Assembly: GCA_026647215.1 (NCBI GenBank)
Contig: JAPKHC010000013.1
Coordinates: 58,249 to 122,248, forward strand
DNA length: 64,000 bases
DNA from: F1-120-MAGs118 sp013360535
GTDB lineage: Bacteria; Planctomycetota; UBA1135; GCA-002686595
Direction of reading: 5' to 3'
Positions within the stretch are counted from its first letter, which is position 1, and every line of letters starts with the position of its first letter. Of the stretch, positions 1 to 8,474 are shown piece after piece. The notes under the pieces were generated by a model. It searched no databases. It was not told where the DNA came from and saw nothing but the letters and a program-made list of their open reading frames with translations. Both the position numbers and the translations under genes were made by a program.

Positions 1-1
1 C

Positions 2-622
2 GGGCTCTTCGACGGAGTGGGGGCGGAGGTCTTCGGGCGCCTTTCGATTCCGCTGCGCGTGGCGGCCGCCAGCGGTCTCGCGTTGCTGCTCTTGCATGTG
101 TCGGGCTTCGTCAGGTCGCCCAGGTCGCTGGCCCTCTTGAGCGGGTTCCTCGGGGCATCCGCCGTTCTGGCGTGGCTCACGGGAGCGCTCCTGCTGCCGC
201 TGACCTTGGTCGGACTCATGGTCGGCATCGGACTTCTCGGCCTGATCCCGTTTGGCACCGCGTGGGTGCTGTTCCGTGCGGCGGGCGAAGCGTGGGACGA
301 TGCGGCGCCCTTGCCACCTTGGCGACGACCACAGCTCGGAGTCTGCGGTGCCGCACTCGCGACGCTCTTCCCTGTGGGGCAGCCGATCGCTCAGGAGATG
401 AGCTACGAAATCGCGTTCGAGCGCTTGGAGCTGTCGACGTCCGATGCGATCGAGCGTGCGAGCGACGCCCTCGACTGGGTGCCCTGCCTGTCGCGCGAGC
501 CGCTCCTCGACAAGGCCCGAAAGGAAAAGGACGAAGCGCGCTTCGACAGGCTCTCGAGGCTGAGCGAGCTGCAGTTCGGCTTCCCGATCTCCCGCGACGG
601 CTATCTCCTCTTCCCGGATTGA
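2..622 (+). CDS. Membrane protein, 5' end outside the window
   Basis: The reading frame is open from the left edge, so the gene very probably begins upstream; the first internal start would be GTG at 17. The visible part has two to three hydrophobic segments, a GLIPFGTAW motif after the second one, and a C-terminal soluble tail with a YEIAFER motif. Both motifs recur in the protein at 2647-3414, so the two are paralogues flanking a lipoprotein gene. I do not recognise the family. The tail is rich in charged residues and alpha-helical in look. Function unknown; confidence refers to this being a real gene. Confidence 0.7.
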   Translation, partial: GLFDGVGAEVFGRLSIPLRVAAASGLALLLLHVSGFVRSPRSLALLSGFLGASAVLAWLTGALLLPLTLVGLMVGIGLLGLIPFGTAWVLFRAAGEAWDDAAPLPPWRRPQLGVCGAALATLFPVGQPIAQEMSYEIAFERLELSTSDAIERASDALDWVPCLSREPLLDKARKEKDEARFDRLSRLSELQFGFPISRDGYLLFPD

Positions 623-710
623 GCCCTCTCGCCGCTCGCTCTCTCGTGCCGTTCGACGTCCCGTGTCCCGTGGACCTCGAGTCGACGCCCCCGCGCTCGC
701 AACCGCCAAC

Positions 711-980
711 ATGATCCTCTCGTTCTGCAAGTTGAGAATTTCGGAGGCTGCTGCGCGCGAATCCGCTGCGTCGCTCCCGTGGTTCCTGCACGAGGGGCTG
801 ACTCTGTTGCTGTTGGGCATCCCCCTGTGTGGGGTGCTCTGGCTCATCGGCCACACCACCCAAAGGCACACCCTCGGCGCGGAGTTCGCGCGCCTGCGCC
901 GCGGCCGATGGTTCCGCGTCCTGTTGGGCTTGTGGGCCGCATCTGCCGGTGCTTACGCCGTGCTGCTCGCGGTTCAATGA
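711..980 (+). CDS. Small two-helix membrane protein
   Basis: An 89-residue protein with two predicted membrane segments, one near residues 24-45 (LTLLLLGIPLCGVLWLI) and one near residues 67-87 at the C-terminus, separated by a basic loop. A GTG at 663 in the same frame would add 16 residues of low-hydrophobicity sequence; ATG 711 is preferred because it begins just before the conserved-looking part. It lies 88 bases after the preceding membrane protein gene on the same strand. No family recognised. Confidence 0.45.
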   Translation: MILSFCKLRISEAAARESAASLPWFLHEGLTLLLLGIPLCGVLWLIGHTTQRHTLGAEFARLRRGRWFRVLLGLWAASAGAYAVLLAVQ

Positions 981-1267
981 GCCGCTGAGGTGGCCTGTGC
1001 ACCAAGTGAGCCGCAACGCGTTGGCGCCGCAAGCATGGGCCGAGTCAACTCCCCGAGCCCCTCGTCCGGCGCCCCGAACGCCCTGCGCACGCCCGCGATT
1101 TCCAGCACAGCTTCCGCCCCGCCCTCATTCCTGACGCCTCGCCCACAACTTCGATTGCCGGCCGTATTTGGGTTGGGCTCGTCGTCCATCGGCGCCGTGC
1201 CGTTGAGCGCTCGTGGCGCGCTCCGACGCGATCGACTACGCTCGTTCTTCCCCAGGCTCGTCGTTCG
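981..1267. other. Non-coding gap of about 290 bases
   Basis: No convincing gene is seen on either strand. Open frames here overlap each other and have strongly Ser/Pro/Arg-biased translations typical of GC-rich spacer. No clear promoter or terminator could be assigned. Confidence 0.5.
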
Positions 1268-2587
1268 ATGTCTTTCCGTCAGTCCCTGAACGCGATGCGT
1301 TCGATGGGCATGTCCTTCCGCCTTGCACGAACGCTGTTTCCGCAGCGTCGACGTCGCCGGGGCGTCGCCTGCTTGTGTCTGCTCGCGGCCTGCAGCGCGC
1401 CGGAGTCGCGCGAGTCCGTTTCGGAATCAGCTGCGCCTCCCGCGAAGCCCACATGCGCCGTCCGAGGCCTCGTGCTCGGGTGGGATGACCAGCCGGTGGA
1501 GGGAGCGTGGGTCGAGGCGCACGACCGGCGTGAGGGGACGAGCTGGGGCGCGCGAACCGGCCCCGATGGAACGTTCGTCTTTCCTGACTTGCCCGCGGGA
1601 GCGACGCCCGTGCTGAGCGTGGAGCATCCGGCGTATGCCCACTGGCCGCTGTCGCCTTGCGACCGGCAGCGGCCGGTTCGCGAGCGTGAGGTCACCGTGC
1701 GTCTCAGGACTTCGAGGGTCGAGCCGTTCGTCGTTCAAGACAAGCGAACGTCGGAGCCGCTGCAGCACGTGGTTGTCGAGGTGTATCGGGTGGACACGCT
1801 GCTCACAGGCAAGGGGCGCGCCCTCCTGTGTCTGACGCCGGAGCGGTACGAATTCGACACGACTCCGGGGATGGTTGAGGTCGGTTCGGAGCTCTCGGCC
1901 TATCGGGTCTGTGCCGAAGGGCATGTACCCGAGTTGATCGTTCTCGACGGCTCAAACCTCGGTGTGGGTGAACCGATCCTGGTTCGCTTGGCTCCGGAGA
2001 GCAGGATCGCGGCGCAAGTGGACCCGCCTCCTGGGCCGTCGCGCCGCTGGACCGCGCACCTCGAGATGACCTCGTTCTGGCCGAACTTCGAGTCCGATGA
2101 CCGGTACATGACGATCGCGAACCTTGATCTCGTTCCGAGTCCTCAGGCAACGGTCGCCGAGGTTTCTCCGGAGGGCCAAGTCGAGTTCGCCGGACTTCCG
2201 CATGGCGACTACAGCCTCACGATCTGCGACGAGTCCGGCAGGTCGATCAGCGGTCCCGGCGAGATCGAGATCCCTCGCGGCCGCGAAGAGGTTGTCTCCG
2301 TGTTCATCAAGATCGGAAGCACGGATTCGTTGCGAATCGCGCTCAGCGAGATCGGACCCGAGGCGAAGCTGCCGATCTCCATCTTCCTGCGCTCCGAGCG
2401 CCACCACTTTGGGGCGTTCGTCGACGAACTCGGCGCAGCGGAGTTTCCACGCCTCGAGCCGGATCTCTATCGCGTGGAACTCAGGACAGCCTCTGGCGAC
2501 CACCTCGTGTTTCCCGAGCCGATCCACGTCGGGTCCGGACCGCGAGATGTTCTCGTGCTCGACTTCCGCCTGGCCCGCAAGCGTTGA
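1268..2587 (+). CDS. Lipoprotein with carboxypeptidase-regulatory-like domains
   Basis: A 439-residue protein with an arginine-rich n-region, a short hydrophobic stretch and a lipobox LLAAC with the lipidated cysteine at residue 42, so it is probably anchored in a membrane. If the true start is one of the later in-frame ATGs (residues 10, 13 or 15) the signal peptide becomes more typical in length. After the lipobox there is a CarboxypepD_reg-like beta-sandwich (residues about 50-125: GLVLGWDDQPVEGAWV, then PDGTFVFPDLP). A second, similar module lies later (GQVEFAGLPHGDYSL). These are Ig-like beta domains found in secreted proteins. The gene sits between two paralogous membrane-protein genes. 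Substrate and role unknown. Confidence 0.7.
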   Translation: MSFRQSLNAMRSMGMSFRLARTLFPQRRRRRGVACLCLLAACSAPESRESVSESAAPPAKPTCAVRGLVLGWDDQPVEGAWVEAHDRREGTSWGARTGPDGTFVFPDLPAGATPVLSVEHPAYAHWPLSPCDRQRPVREREVTVRLRTSRVEPFVVQDKRTSEPLQHVVVEVYRVDTLLTGKGRALLCLTPERYEFDTTPGMVEVGSELSAYRVCAEGHVPELIVLDGSNLGVGEPILVRLAPESRIAAQVDPPPGPSRRWTAHLEMTSFWPNFESDDRYMTIANLDLVPSPQATVAEVSPEGQVEFAGLPHGDYSLTICDESGRSISGPGEIEIPRGREEVVSVFIKIGSTDSLRIALSEIGPEAKLPISIFLRSERHHFGAFVDELGAAEFPRLEPDLYRVELRTASGDHLVFPEPIHVGSGPRDVLVLDFRLARKR

Positions 2588-2646
2588 ACCGACATCGGCG
2601 TCGCTGGCGCGTTGTCGAAGCGTCGCATACCGTGGAGGTCCCTCAG

Positions 2647-3414
2647 GTGAGTGACACGATGGTGGATTCCGAGTCGGAAGCTGCCCAGGCGCGGAAGGAA
2701 CGGCGAGAAGCGGTGCTGCAGGTTGCGGGCCGCGGGCGGACGCGCACGCTCACGTTGGTGCTGACTTACCTCTTCGGGTTTCTCGGGCCGGCGGCGTGCT
2801 TCTGCCTGCACTGGGTGCTCGGTGCCGACATGTTCGGTTCCAGGGAAGTGACCGTGCATGTTGCGGCGATCGCGGCGTTGTTGTCGCTCGCCCTACACGT
2901 TCACTGGAGAGACTGTCCCCCGGGCTTCTCGGCCTTCCTGGGGGGAGCGCTGCTCTCGTCGGCCATCCAGGCGCTGCTCGTCGCACTTTTCCTGTTGCCC
3001 CTCACTCTGGTTTGCATGCTCATCGTCGTCGGAGTCGTCGGGCTCATCCCGTTTGGCACGGCGTGGACTCTTTACCGAGCTTCGCATGAAGCGCATCAGG
3101 CAGCTGCGCTGCTTTCGCGGCGTACGCGGATCGCCTTCGCCGCCTGTGGATTCGCGTTGAGCTCGTCGTTGTTGCTCGCGCATCCGGTGACGCAATTCGT
3201 CGCCTACGAGATCGCGTTCGAACGGATCGCTGAGTTGACCCCAGACGCACCCGAGCGGGCCAATGAGGTGCTCGCCCTCATCCCAGGGCTAGCGAACCGC
3301 CCGCTGATAGACGAAGCCCTCGCCTGTGAGGACGACGAGCGTTTCCTGCGCCTCTCCAAGCTTTGTGTGCTCCGCTTCGGCTTCGCCATCGATCGCACTT
3401 GGCGGCGCGACTAG
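2647..3414 (+). CDS. Multi-pass membrane protein, paralogue of the first gene
   Basis: A 255-residue protein starting at GTG 2647. The start is chosen because GGAGGT lies at 2634-2639, seven bases upstream; an earlier TTG at 2584 overlaps the preceding stop but has no such site. After a charged N-terminus there are about four hydrophobic segments (TLVLTYLFGFLGPAACFC, VAAIAALLSLALHV, ALLVALFLLPLTLVCMLIVV, FALSSSLLLAHP). The motifs GLIPFGTAW and YEIAFER are shared with the truncated gene at the left edge. The C-terminal 70 residues are soluble. Family not recognised; probably lineage-specific. Confidence 0.75.
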   Translation: MSDTMVDSESEAAQARKERREAVLQVAGRGRTRTLTLVLTYLFGFLGPAACFCLHWVLGADMFGSREVTVHVAAIAALLSLALHVHWRDCPPGFSAFLGGALLSSAIQALLVALFLLPLTLVCMLIVVGVVGLIPFGTAWTLYRASHEAHQAAALLSRRTRIAFAACGFALSSSLLLAHPVTQFVAYEIAFERIAELTPDAPERANEVLALIPGLANRPLIDEALACEDDERFLRLSKLCVLRFGFAIDRTWRRD

Positions 3415-3643
3415 GACTGAACCGCTCCACGCGTCGCTCGCGGGCTTGCGCTCCGGTCCGATGTGGACTGGTTCTTGATGTCTGGTCGCCGCTCTCTGGG
3501 CATGAATCTGGCTCGACTTCGGAAGGCGCCGGGGAACTGGTCGTCGATCCACGCGGAGGCAGCGCCCAGTTAATCACGCACGGCAGCGAGTTGGATTCCT
3601 CAACGATGCAGGCTGAACCGAGCGAGGAGCGGGCGAAGCCGGA

Positions 3644-3649
3644 TAGGAT
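3644..3649 (+). promoter_or_regulatory. -10-like box TAGGAT, possible leaderless start
   Basis: TAGGAT ends nine bases before ATG 3659, and no Shine-Dalgarno sequence is visible. The spacing fits a transcript beginning at or next to the start codon. No -35 element is evident. Confidence 0.4.
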
Positions 3650-3658
3650 CTCGTCGGT

Positions 3659-4144
3659 ATGCGAGCGTCATCCGTAGGTTTCCAGCGAGGAAGCGTGAGG
3701 CGCGGGTTCCTTGTCGGCGTCCTGCTGCTCGGGGTCGTATCACTGGCGTGGTTCTTGGTCGTCGACGCGCGCGAGAGGTCGGCCGCGGCGGTGTTCCGGC
3801 TGCCGGAGTTGCGCGTGGAGCCAGTCTCGAAGGGGGAGGACGGGCGCGAGGTCGTGCTCGTGGCGCGCAATCCCGCCGGTGCGCCGCCGCTGGAGTACCT
3901 GACCCAGTTCGGTATCGCTGTCGTAGGCGTCAGGACGCGACAGGGATCGGACTGGGTGCCCCAGGTGCGGGGCGGGTGTGGCAATTCCATAGGGAGTGCG
4001 GTGCTCGAGCCGGGCGCCGAAATGCGGGAACGGGTCAGGATCGAGAAGAGCGGCGCTTTCCAGCTCAATCTCGCGGTTCGTGCGATCGGCGCGTGCGACT
4101 GGCAAGACGCGACGCTCGAGTTCGACGAGGCACTCGAGCGCTGA
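3659..4144 (+). CDS. Membrane-anchored protein of unknown function
   Basis: A 161-residue protein with a basic N-terminus and one membrane segment (residues about 15-34, GFLVGVLLLGVVSLAWFLVV), followed by a soluble domain of about 125 residues that looks like a beta-sandwich (alternating hydrophobics, NPAGAPPLEY, LEPGAEM, RVRIEKSGAFQLNL). The topology predicts a domain outside the cytoplasm. Two cysteines (GGCGN and GACDW) might form a disulfide. No family recognised. A TAGGAT box lies nine bases before the start codon. Confidence 0.65.
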   Translation: MRASSVGFQRGSVRRGFLVGVLLLGVVSLAWFLVVDARERSAAAVFRLPELRVEPVSKGEDGREVVLVARNPAGAPPLEYLTQFGIAVVGVRTRQGSDWVPQVRGGCGNSIGSAVLEPGAEMRERVRIEKSGAFQLNLAVRAIGACDWQDATLEFDEALER

Positions 4145-4167
4145 GCTGCGCCCCGCGACGCGCGTGG

Positions 4168-4173
4168 TAGCGT
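4168..4173 (+). promoter_or_regulatory. -10-like box TAGCGT, possible leaderless start
   Basis: TAGCGT ends seven bases before ATG 4181; the 5' untranslated region would be nearly absent. Confidence 0.35.
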
Positions 4174-4180
4174 GCGAGCC

Positions 4181-4867
4181 ATGGGCGCGCTGCCGTTCGC
4201 TGCGGTGATCTTCGATCTCGACGGGACGCTCGTCGCGACGGATTCGTTTTGGGTCGTGGCGGCGGAGCGGGGGGCGAGGCGGGCGTTTGGGGAGCTCGGG
4301 ATCGAGCGCGAGTTGCCGACGGCGCGGGAGTGGATGGCGCTGGTGGGGCAGCCGCTGGCGAGGGGGTTCGAGCGGCTGTTTCCGGAGTTGCCGGAGGTGC
4401 AGCGGGAGCGCGTGATGGCGCGTTGTGTCGAGGAGTCGCATGCGGCGATGCGCGCGGGTGGTGCGGTCGAGATGCCGGGGGCGAGCGAGGTGCTGCGCGA
4501 GTTGCGGGCGCGCGGAGTGAAGCTCGGCATCGCGTCGAATTGCGCGCAGGCGTACCTCGACTCGATGTTGCGGACGCTGCAGCTCGGCGAGCTCGTCGAC
4601 GAGGCGCGCTGTCTGCAGTCGCCGGGAGTCGCCAACAAGGCCGACATGCTCGCCGACCTGCTCGACACTTTCGGGACGACGTCGGCGGTGATGGTGGGGG
4701 ATCGTGCGAGCGACGGCGCGGCGGCGCGGGCGAACGGGTTGCCGTTTGTGCATCTGGCGAGCGGCTTCGCTCCCGAGGACGAGCGCATCGAGTGCGACAC
4801 CCGCATCGGAGCGCTCGCGGAGCTCCTGTCGACCCTGGAACGAGGTCTGGGCGGGCTGCGGCGCTGA
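4181..4867 (+). CDS. HAD-family hydrolase, phosphoglycolate phosphatase-like
   Basis: A 228-residue haloacid dehalogenase-superfamily phosphatase. The four HAD motifs are present: DLDGT near the N-terminus (nucleophile Asp and acid/base Asp), IASN (motif II), a lysine in NKADM (motif III) and VGDRASDG (motif IV, metal-binding acids). A helical cap lies between motifs I and II, as in Gph-type subfamily IA enzymes. Expected reaction: hydrolysis of a small phosphate ester; the substrate cannot be told from sequence. ATG 4181 is preferred over GTG 4172, which would overlap a -10-like TAGCGT box. It is not obviously in an operon with its neighbours. Confidence 0.85.
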   Translation: MGALPFAAVIFDLDGTLVATDSFWVVAAERGARRAFGELGIERELPTAREWMALVGQPLARGFERLFPELPEVQRERVMARCVEESHAAMRAGGAVEMPGASEVLRELRARGVKLGIASNCAQAYLDSMLRTLQLGELVDEARCLQSPGVANKADMLADLLDTFGTTSAVMVGDRASDGAAARANGLPFVHLASGFAPEDERIECDTRIGALAELLSTLERGLGGLRR

Positions 4868-5035
4868 GGCCGCCAACGGACGGGGGGCGACAGCGGAACG
4901 CCACTCGGAACTCCCACACCGCAGTCTGGGGAGCGGCCGCGGGGCGCCAACAGGCCCCTGAACCGGCCGTAAGCTCGCCGGAAACGTGGGTCCGGCGCTC
5001 CAGCGGCCTCGCCGGAGGGCGGCGCCCCCGCGACA

Positions 5036-5054
5036 GGGCCAGGGGCTCTGGCCC
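5036..5054. terminator. GC-rich stem-loop, possible terminator
   Basis: GGGCCAG (5036-5042) and CTGGCCC (5048-5054) are perfect complements with a five-base loop. No T-tract follows, so intrinsic termination is uncertain. It lies just upstream of the -35-like hexamer of the rpoZ promoter. Confidence 0.35.
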
Positions 5055-5061
5055 CCCGGGG

Positions 5062-5090
5062 TTGCTGTCCGACCGGAGGGCCGCTATCCT
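5062..5090 (+). promoter_or_regulatory. Probable promoter of rpoZ-lpxK
   Basis: TTGCTG at 5062-5067 and TATCCT at 5085-5090 are separated by 17 bases. Transcription would begin near 5097, leaving a leader of about 80 bases before ATG 5176. Confidence 0.4.
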
Positions 5091-5175
5091 CTCCGCCCCT
5101 TCACAGGCGGCCAGAGTCGCCGGAGCGAAGGATGCCCCTTCGCCCGCCTCGTCCTTGCCTCGAGAGCCCCGCACG

Positions 5176-5391
5176 ATGGATCTGACCCTTCCTCAGCGCC
5201 TCCAGAAGTCCGTCTCCGGCTCGTTCCACAAGACCGCGCTGCTGCAGAAGCGCGTGCGCGAGTTGATCCGCGGCGCGTCGCCGCTGATCGAGACGCGTGA
5301 GAAGCACCCGATCAAGATCGCGTTCCTCGAGATGGAGCGTGGCCTGATCGAGCTGATCCCCGAAGACGACACCCCGCCGCCGACGCTCTGA
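5176..5391 (+). CDS. rpoZ: RNA polymerase omega subunit
   Basis: A 71-residue protein beginning at ATG 5176. Omega subunits are small proteins that latch onto the beta-prime chain of RNA polymerase and help assembly. The family pattern is visible: a leading helix with a phenylalanine (SFHKTALLQKRVREL), a small-residue turn followed by PLIE, then IAFLEMERGLI, matching the omega signature of an alanine-rich helix ending in E-x-x-x-G-x-I. It lacks the longer C-terminal tail of the E. coli protein. It sits 40 bases before lpxK, perhaps in one transcript. The assignment rests on this short pattern. Confidence 0.65.
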   Translation: MDLTLPQRLQKSVSGSFHKTALLQKRVRELIRGASPLIETREKHPIKIAFLEMERGLIELIPEDDTPPPTL

Positions 5392-5431
5392 GGCGTCGCA
5401 CGCGGGCCTGCGCCGACAGCAGGCCGTTCCG

Positions 5432-6523
5432 ATGGCCGCGAACGCGCAGCGCGAGAGGATCGAAGCGCGGCTGGAGCGTGGTGGAGGAGCGATCGAGCTC
5501 CTGCGCGCGCCGGAGTTGCTCTTCCGTGCCGTGGGAGCGCTGCGCCGAGCGTTGTACGACCGCGGACTGTTGCCGCAGGCGCGGCTGGCGGCTCCGGTCG
5601 TGTCGGTCGGCAACCTGAGCGCGGGTGGCACCGGCAAGACGCCGATGGTCGCGTGGGTCGCGCGCGAGCTCGCGCAGCGGGGAAGGCGCGTCGGGCTGCT
5701 TTCGCGCGGTTACGGAGCGCGCGCGGGCGACGGCAATGACGAAGCGGCGTTGCTCGCGGAGCTCCTGCCGGGCGTGCCGCACGTGCAGGATCGGGATCGT
5801 GCGCGCGGCGGACACTCGCTCGTGCAGCAGCACGCCGTCGACGTCGTCGTGCTCGACGATGGGTTCCAGCACCGCAGATTGCAGCGCGAGCTCGACCTCG
5901 TGCTGCTCGACGCGACGCGGCCCTGGGGACTCGCCGGGCGGCGCGACGACGACGCGCCGCTCTTGCCACGCGGGCTCCTGCGCGAGCCGCCGTGTGCGTT
6001 GGCGCGCGCGGACGCGATCGTGCTGACGCGTGTCGATCAGGCGCGCGATGCGGACCTGAGCGAGCTGCGCCGCGCGGTCGAACGCCATGCACCTGGCAAG
6101 CCGCTGGCGCTCGCGGCGCACAGGCCGGCGCGGCTCGTGTCGCTCGACGGCGAGCGCGAGGAACTGGCGGCGTTGCACGGCCGCGAAGTCGACGTCGCGA
6201 GTGGCCTCGGCCATCCGGCGGCCTTCGAGGCGACGCTCGCGAGCCTCGGCGCGCGGGCGCACGAGCACCGGCGCTTTTCCGATCACCACGCGTTTTCCGC
6301 GGCGGATCTCGAGGGACTTGGGAGCCGCTGGCTCGTCGTGAGCGCCAAGGACGCCGTCAAGCTGCGCCCGCTCGTGTTCACTGCGCGCGCGGCGGTGCGG
6401 GTGCTCGAGGTCGAGCTCGAGCTGCTCGAAGGGCGGGCCGCACTCGCGGCGCTGCTCGACGCGCTGCCGGTGTCGCAGGCGATGCGCGAGCGCGCGGCAC
6501 TGCACGAGGGGCTCCATGGCTGA
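5432..6523 (+). CDS. lpxK: Tetraacyldisaccharide 4'-kinase
   Basis: A 363-residue protein. LpxK phosphorylates the 4' position of the lipid A disaccharide using ATP at the inner membrane. Seen here: an N-terminal amphipathic/hydrophobic region, SVGNLSAGGTGKT with the P-loop GGTGKT at residues 65-70, and the family hallmark LDDGFQHRRL around residue 140, then a C-terminal region with FSDHHAF. Length is close to the usual 320-370. The 3' end overlaps the next gene by eight bases, so the two are co-translated. With the LpxL-like acyltransferase and hldD/hldE it forms a lipid A and inner-core cluster. Confidence 0.93.
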   Translation: MAANAQRERIEARLERGGGAIELLRAPELLFRAVGALRRALYDRGLLPQARLAAPVVSVGNLSAGGTGKTPMVAWVARELAQRGRRVGLLSRGYGARAGDGNDEAALLAELLPGVPHVQDRDRARGGHSLVQQHAVDVVVLDDGFQHRRLQRELDLVLLDATRPWGLAGRRDDDAPLLPRGLLREPPCALARADAIVLTRVDQARDADLSELRRAVERHAPGKPLALAAHRPARLVSLDGEREELAALHGREVDVASGLGHPAAFEATLASLGARAHEHRRFSDHHAFSAADLEGLGSRWLVVSAKDAVKLRPLVFTARAAVRVLEVELELLEGRAALAALLDALPVSQAMRERAALHEGLHG

Positions 6524-7487
6524 CAAGGCCTGGCCGCTGCCGTGGCTCGAGGTCGCCGGCGACAAGGGCGGCGCGCTGAAGTGGCTCGAGTACGTGCTCT
6601 ACCGCGCCGCGGTCGGCTGTGGCTCGCGCTTGCCGACGGCCGGCCGCAAGGCGATGTCGCTCTCGATCGGTTGGCTCGCGCGCGCGCTCGATCGCCGGCG
6701 CACGCGCGCCGCGACGGAGTTCATCGCGCAGGCCTATCCGGAGCTGCCGCCCGAGCGTCGCGACGCGCTCGTGCTCGCCGCGTGGCGCCACCTGATCGAG
6801 CTCGTGCTCGAGGATGCGCGTTTCAACGCGCTCGTCGCCGGTCCCGACCTCGCTTCGCACTTCGAGGTCGAGCTCAGCGAGCGCGCCAAGGCCATGATTG
6901 CCTCCGGCCGTGGCGGCCTCGTCGTCGTGCCGCACGTAGGCATGTGGGAGGCGCTGCCCGCGATCGCGCCGCGCCTCGGCGTGCACCCCGCGTACGTCGT
7001 GTCGCGGCCGCCGCGCAACCGCTTCCTGGCCCGCCATGCGCAACGCACGCGCGAGGAACGTGGCTACCGCCTGATCCCGCGCCACGGAGCGATCGAGCAC
7101 CTGATGGCGGCCGTCGAAGGTGGCGCGTTCGTCGGGCTGATGCTCGACCAGCGCGCACGCGGCAAGACCGTGGTCGCGCCGTTCTTCGGACGGCCCGCGA
7201 ACTGCGAGCGCTCGATCGCGGTGCTCGTGCGGCGCCTCAAGCGTCCCGTGCTGTTTGCGGCCTGCTACCGCACGGCCACGCCGTACCGCTACAAGGCGGT
7301 GTTCGACACGGTGATCGAGCCGGAAGAGATTTCCCGCTCGAGCCCCGAGGAGATCGCCGCGCGCCTGAACGTCGAGATGGAGCGCCTGATCCGGCGCGCG
7401 CCCGAGCAGTACTTCTGGCTCCACGATCGCTACCGCAAGGCGCCGCCAGCGGGCGACGCGGGGGCCTCTCGAGTCCTACACTCTTGA
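6516..7487 (+). CDS. LpxL/HtrB-type lipid A acyltransferase
   Basis: A 323-residue member of the lysophospholipid acyltransferase superfamily, lipid A late-acyltransferase branch. It would transfer a secondary acyl chain onto Kdo-lipid A at the inner membrane. The catalytic H-x4-E motif is seen as HVGMWE (H140, E145), followed by LDQRARG and PFFGRPANCE, typical of this branch. A hydrophobic N-terminal segment around residues 23-38 may anchor it. It starts at ATG 6516 inside the end of lpxK. Which acyl position or chain it handles cannot be told. Confidence 0.88.
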   Translation: MADKAWPLPWLEVAGDKGGALKWLEYVLYRAAVGCGSRLPTAGRKAMSLSIGWLARALDRRRTRAATEFIAQAYPELPPERRDALVLAAWRHLIELVLEDARFNALVAGPDLASHFEVELSERAKAMIASGRGGLVVVPHVGMWEALPAIAPRLGVHPAYVVSRPPRNRFLARHAQRTREERGYRLIPRHGAIEHLMAAVEGGAFVGLMLDQRARGKTVVAPFFGRPANCERSIAVLVRRLKRPVLFAACYRTATPYRYKAVFDTVIEPEEISRSSPEEIAARLNVEMERLIRRAPEQYFWLHDRYRKAPPAGDAGASRVLHS

Positions 7488-7515
7488 GCACGGATCCGTC
7501 GAAAGCACCCGACCC

Positions 7516-8460
7516 ATGTACATCGTCACCGGAGGCGCCGGCTTCATCGGCTCGAACCTCGTGCGCGGTCTCAACCGCCGCGGGATCGACGACATCCTCG
7601 TCGTCGACGACCTCGAGCGCGGCGACAAGCACCTCAACCTCAACGGCCTGCGTTTCGCCGACTACGTCGACTACCGCGACTTCGAGCGCGACCTCGAACG
7701 TTTCGCGGCGCCCAAGGCCGTGCTGCACCAGGGCGCGTGCTCCGACACGACTGAGCGCAACGGCCGCTACATGCTCTCGGTCAACTTCGAGTACACGAAG
7801 AAGCTGTTCGCGTGGAGCGAGCGCCACGGCGCGCCGTTCCTGTACGCGTCCTCGGCGGCGACCTACGGCGACGGCGCGAACGGCTTCCGCGAGGAACCCG
7901 CCTGCGAGTGGCCGCTCAACGTCTACGGCTTCTCGAAGCTGCTCTTCGACCGCTGGATGCGCCCGCGCCTCGCGGCGGCGAAGTGCCAGGTCGTCGGCCT
8001 GCGCTACTTCAACGTGTACGGGCCGCAGGAGCACCACAAGGACCGCATGGCGTCCGTGATCTTCAAGCTGCACGGTCAGGCGACCCGCGGCGAGCCGCTC
8101 AAGATCTTCGAGGGCTCCGACAAGTTCGTGCGCGACTTCGTGCACGTCGACGACTGCGTCGCGGTCAACCTGCACTTCCTCGACAACCCTGCGCGGCGCG
8201 GCATCTTCAACTGCGGCTCCGGCGCGGCGGAGAGCTTCGAGAAGCTCGCGCGCACGACCGCCAGCCACTACGCGGGCGCGAAGATCGAGTACCTGCCGTT
8301 CCCCGCCGACCTCGTCGGCAAGTACCAGGCCTTCACGCAGGCCGACCTCACGCAGCTTCGCCGACAGGGCGGCTACGAGAGGCCGTTCGCGACGCTCGAG
8401 CAGGGCATCGCGAGCTACGTGCGCATCCTCAAGTCCAGCGGCGGCTACTACCGCGACTAG
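7516..8460 (+). CDS. hldD: ADP-L-glycero-D-manno-heptose 6-epimerase
   Basis: A 314-residue short-chain dehydrogenase/epimerase that converts ADP-D-glycero- to ADP-L-glycero-D-manno-heptose, the donor for LPS inner core. The Rossmann motif TGGAGFIGSN is at residues 5-14, the catalytic tyrosine and lysine are Y137 and K141 (YGFSK), and the family-typical segments DDLERGDKHLNL, FNVYGPQEHHK and FVRDFVHVDD are present. Length matches the family. hldE follows 14 bases downstream, so the last two steps of heptose activation are adjacent. Confidence 0.95.
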   Translation: MYIVTGGAGFIGSNLVRGLNRRGIDDILVVDDLERGDKHLNLNGLRFADYVDYRDFERDLERFAAPKAVLHQGACSDTTERNGRYMLSVNFEYTKKLFAWSERHGAPFLYASSAATYGDGANGFREEPACEWPLNVYGFSKLLFDRWMRPRLAAAKCQVVGLRYFNVYGPQEHHKDRMASVIFKLHGQATRGEPLKIFEGSDKFVRDFVHVDDCVAVNLHFLDNPARRGIFNCGSGAAESFEKLARTTASHYAGAKIEYLPFPADLVGKYQAFTQADLTQLRRQGGYERPFATLEQGIASYVRILKSSGGYYRD

Positions 8461-8474
8461 GCGAAGGCCCCCTC

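Larger units (their letters stand above)
4868..5175. other. Intergenic region upstream of rpoZ
   Basis: About 310 bases without a convincing gene. It holds a perfect GC-rich stem-loop at 5036-5054 and a promoter-like pair of hexamers at 5062-5090. A long open frame crosses this region from within the HAD gene into rpoZ, but its translation is arginine/glycine-rich shadow sequence except for the last 71 codons. Confidence 0.5.

Noticed and set aside
4249..5175. A 380-residue protein joining the HAD region to rpoZ
   Set aside because: Only the last 71 codons look like a protein; the rest is Gly/Arg-rich shadow of the HAD gene and spacer.
7812..8474. Fusion of a 220-residue domain to the front of HldE
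   Set aside because: This segment is the wrong frame of hldD; HldE has a normal start at 8475 with GAAGG before it.
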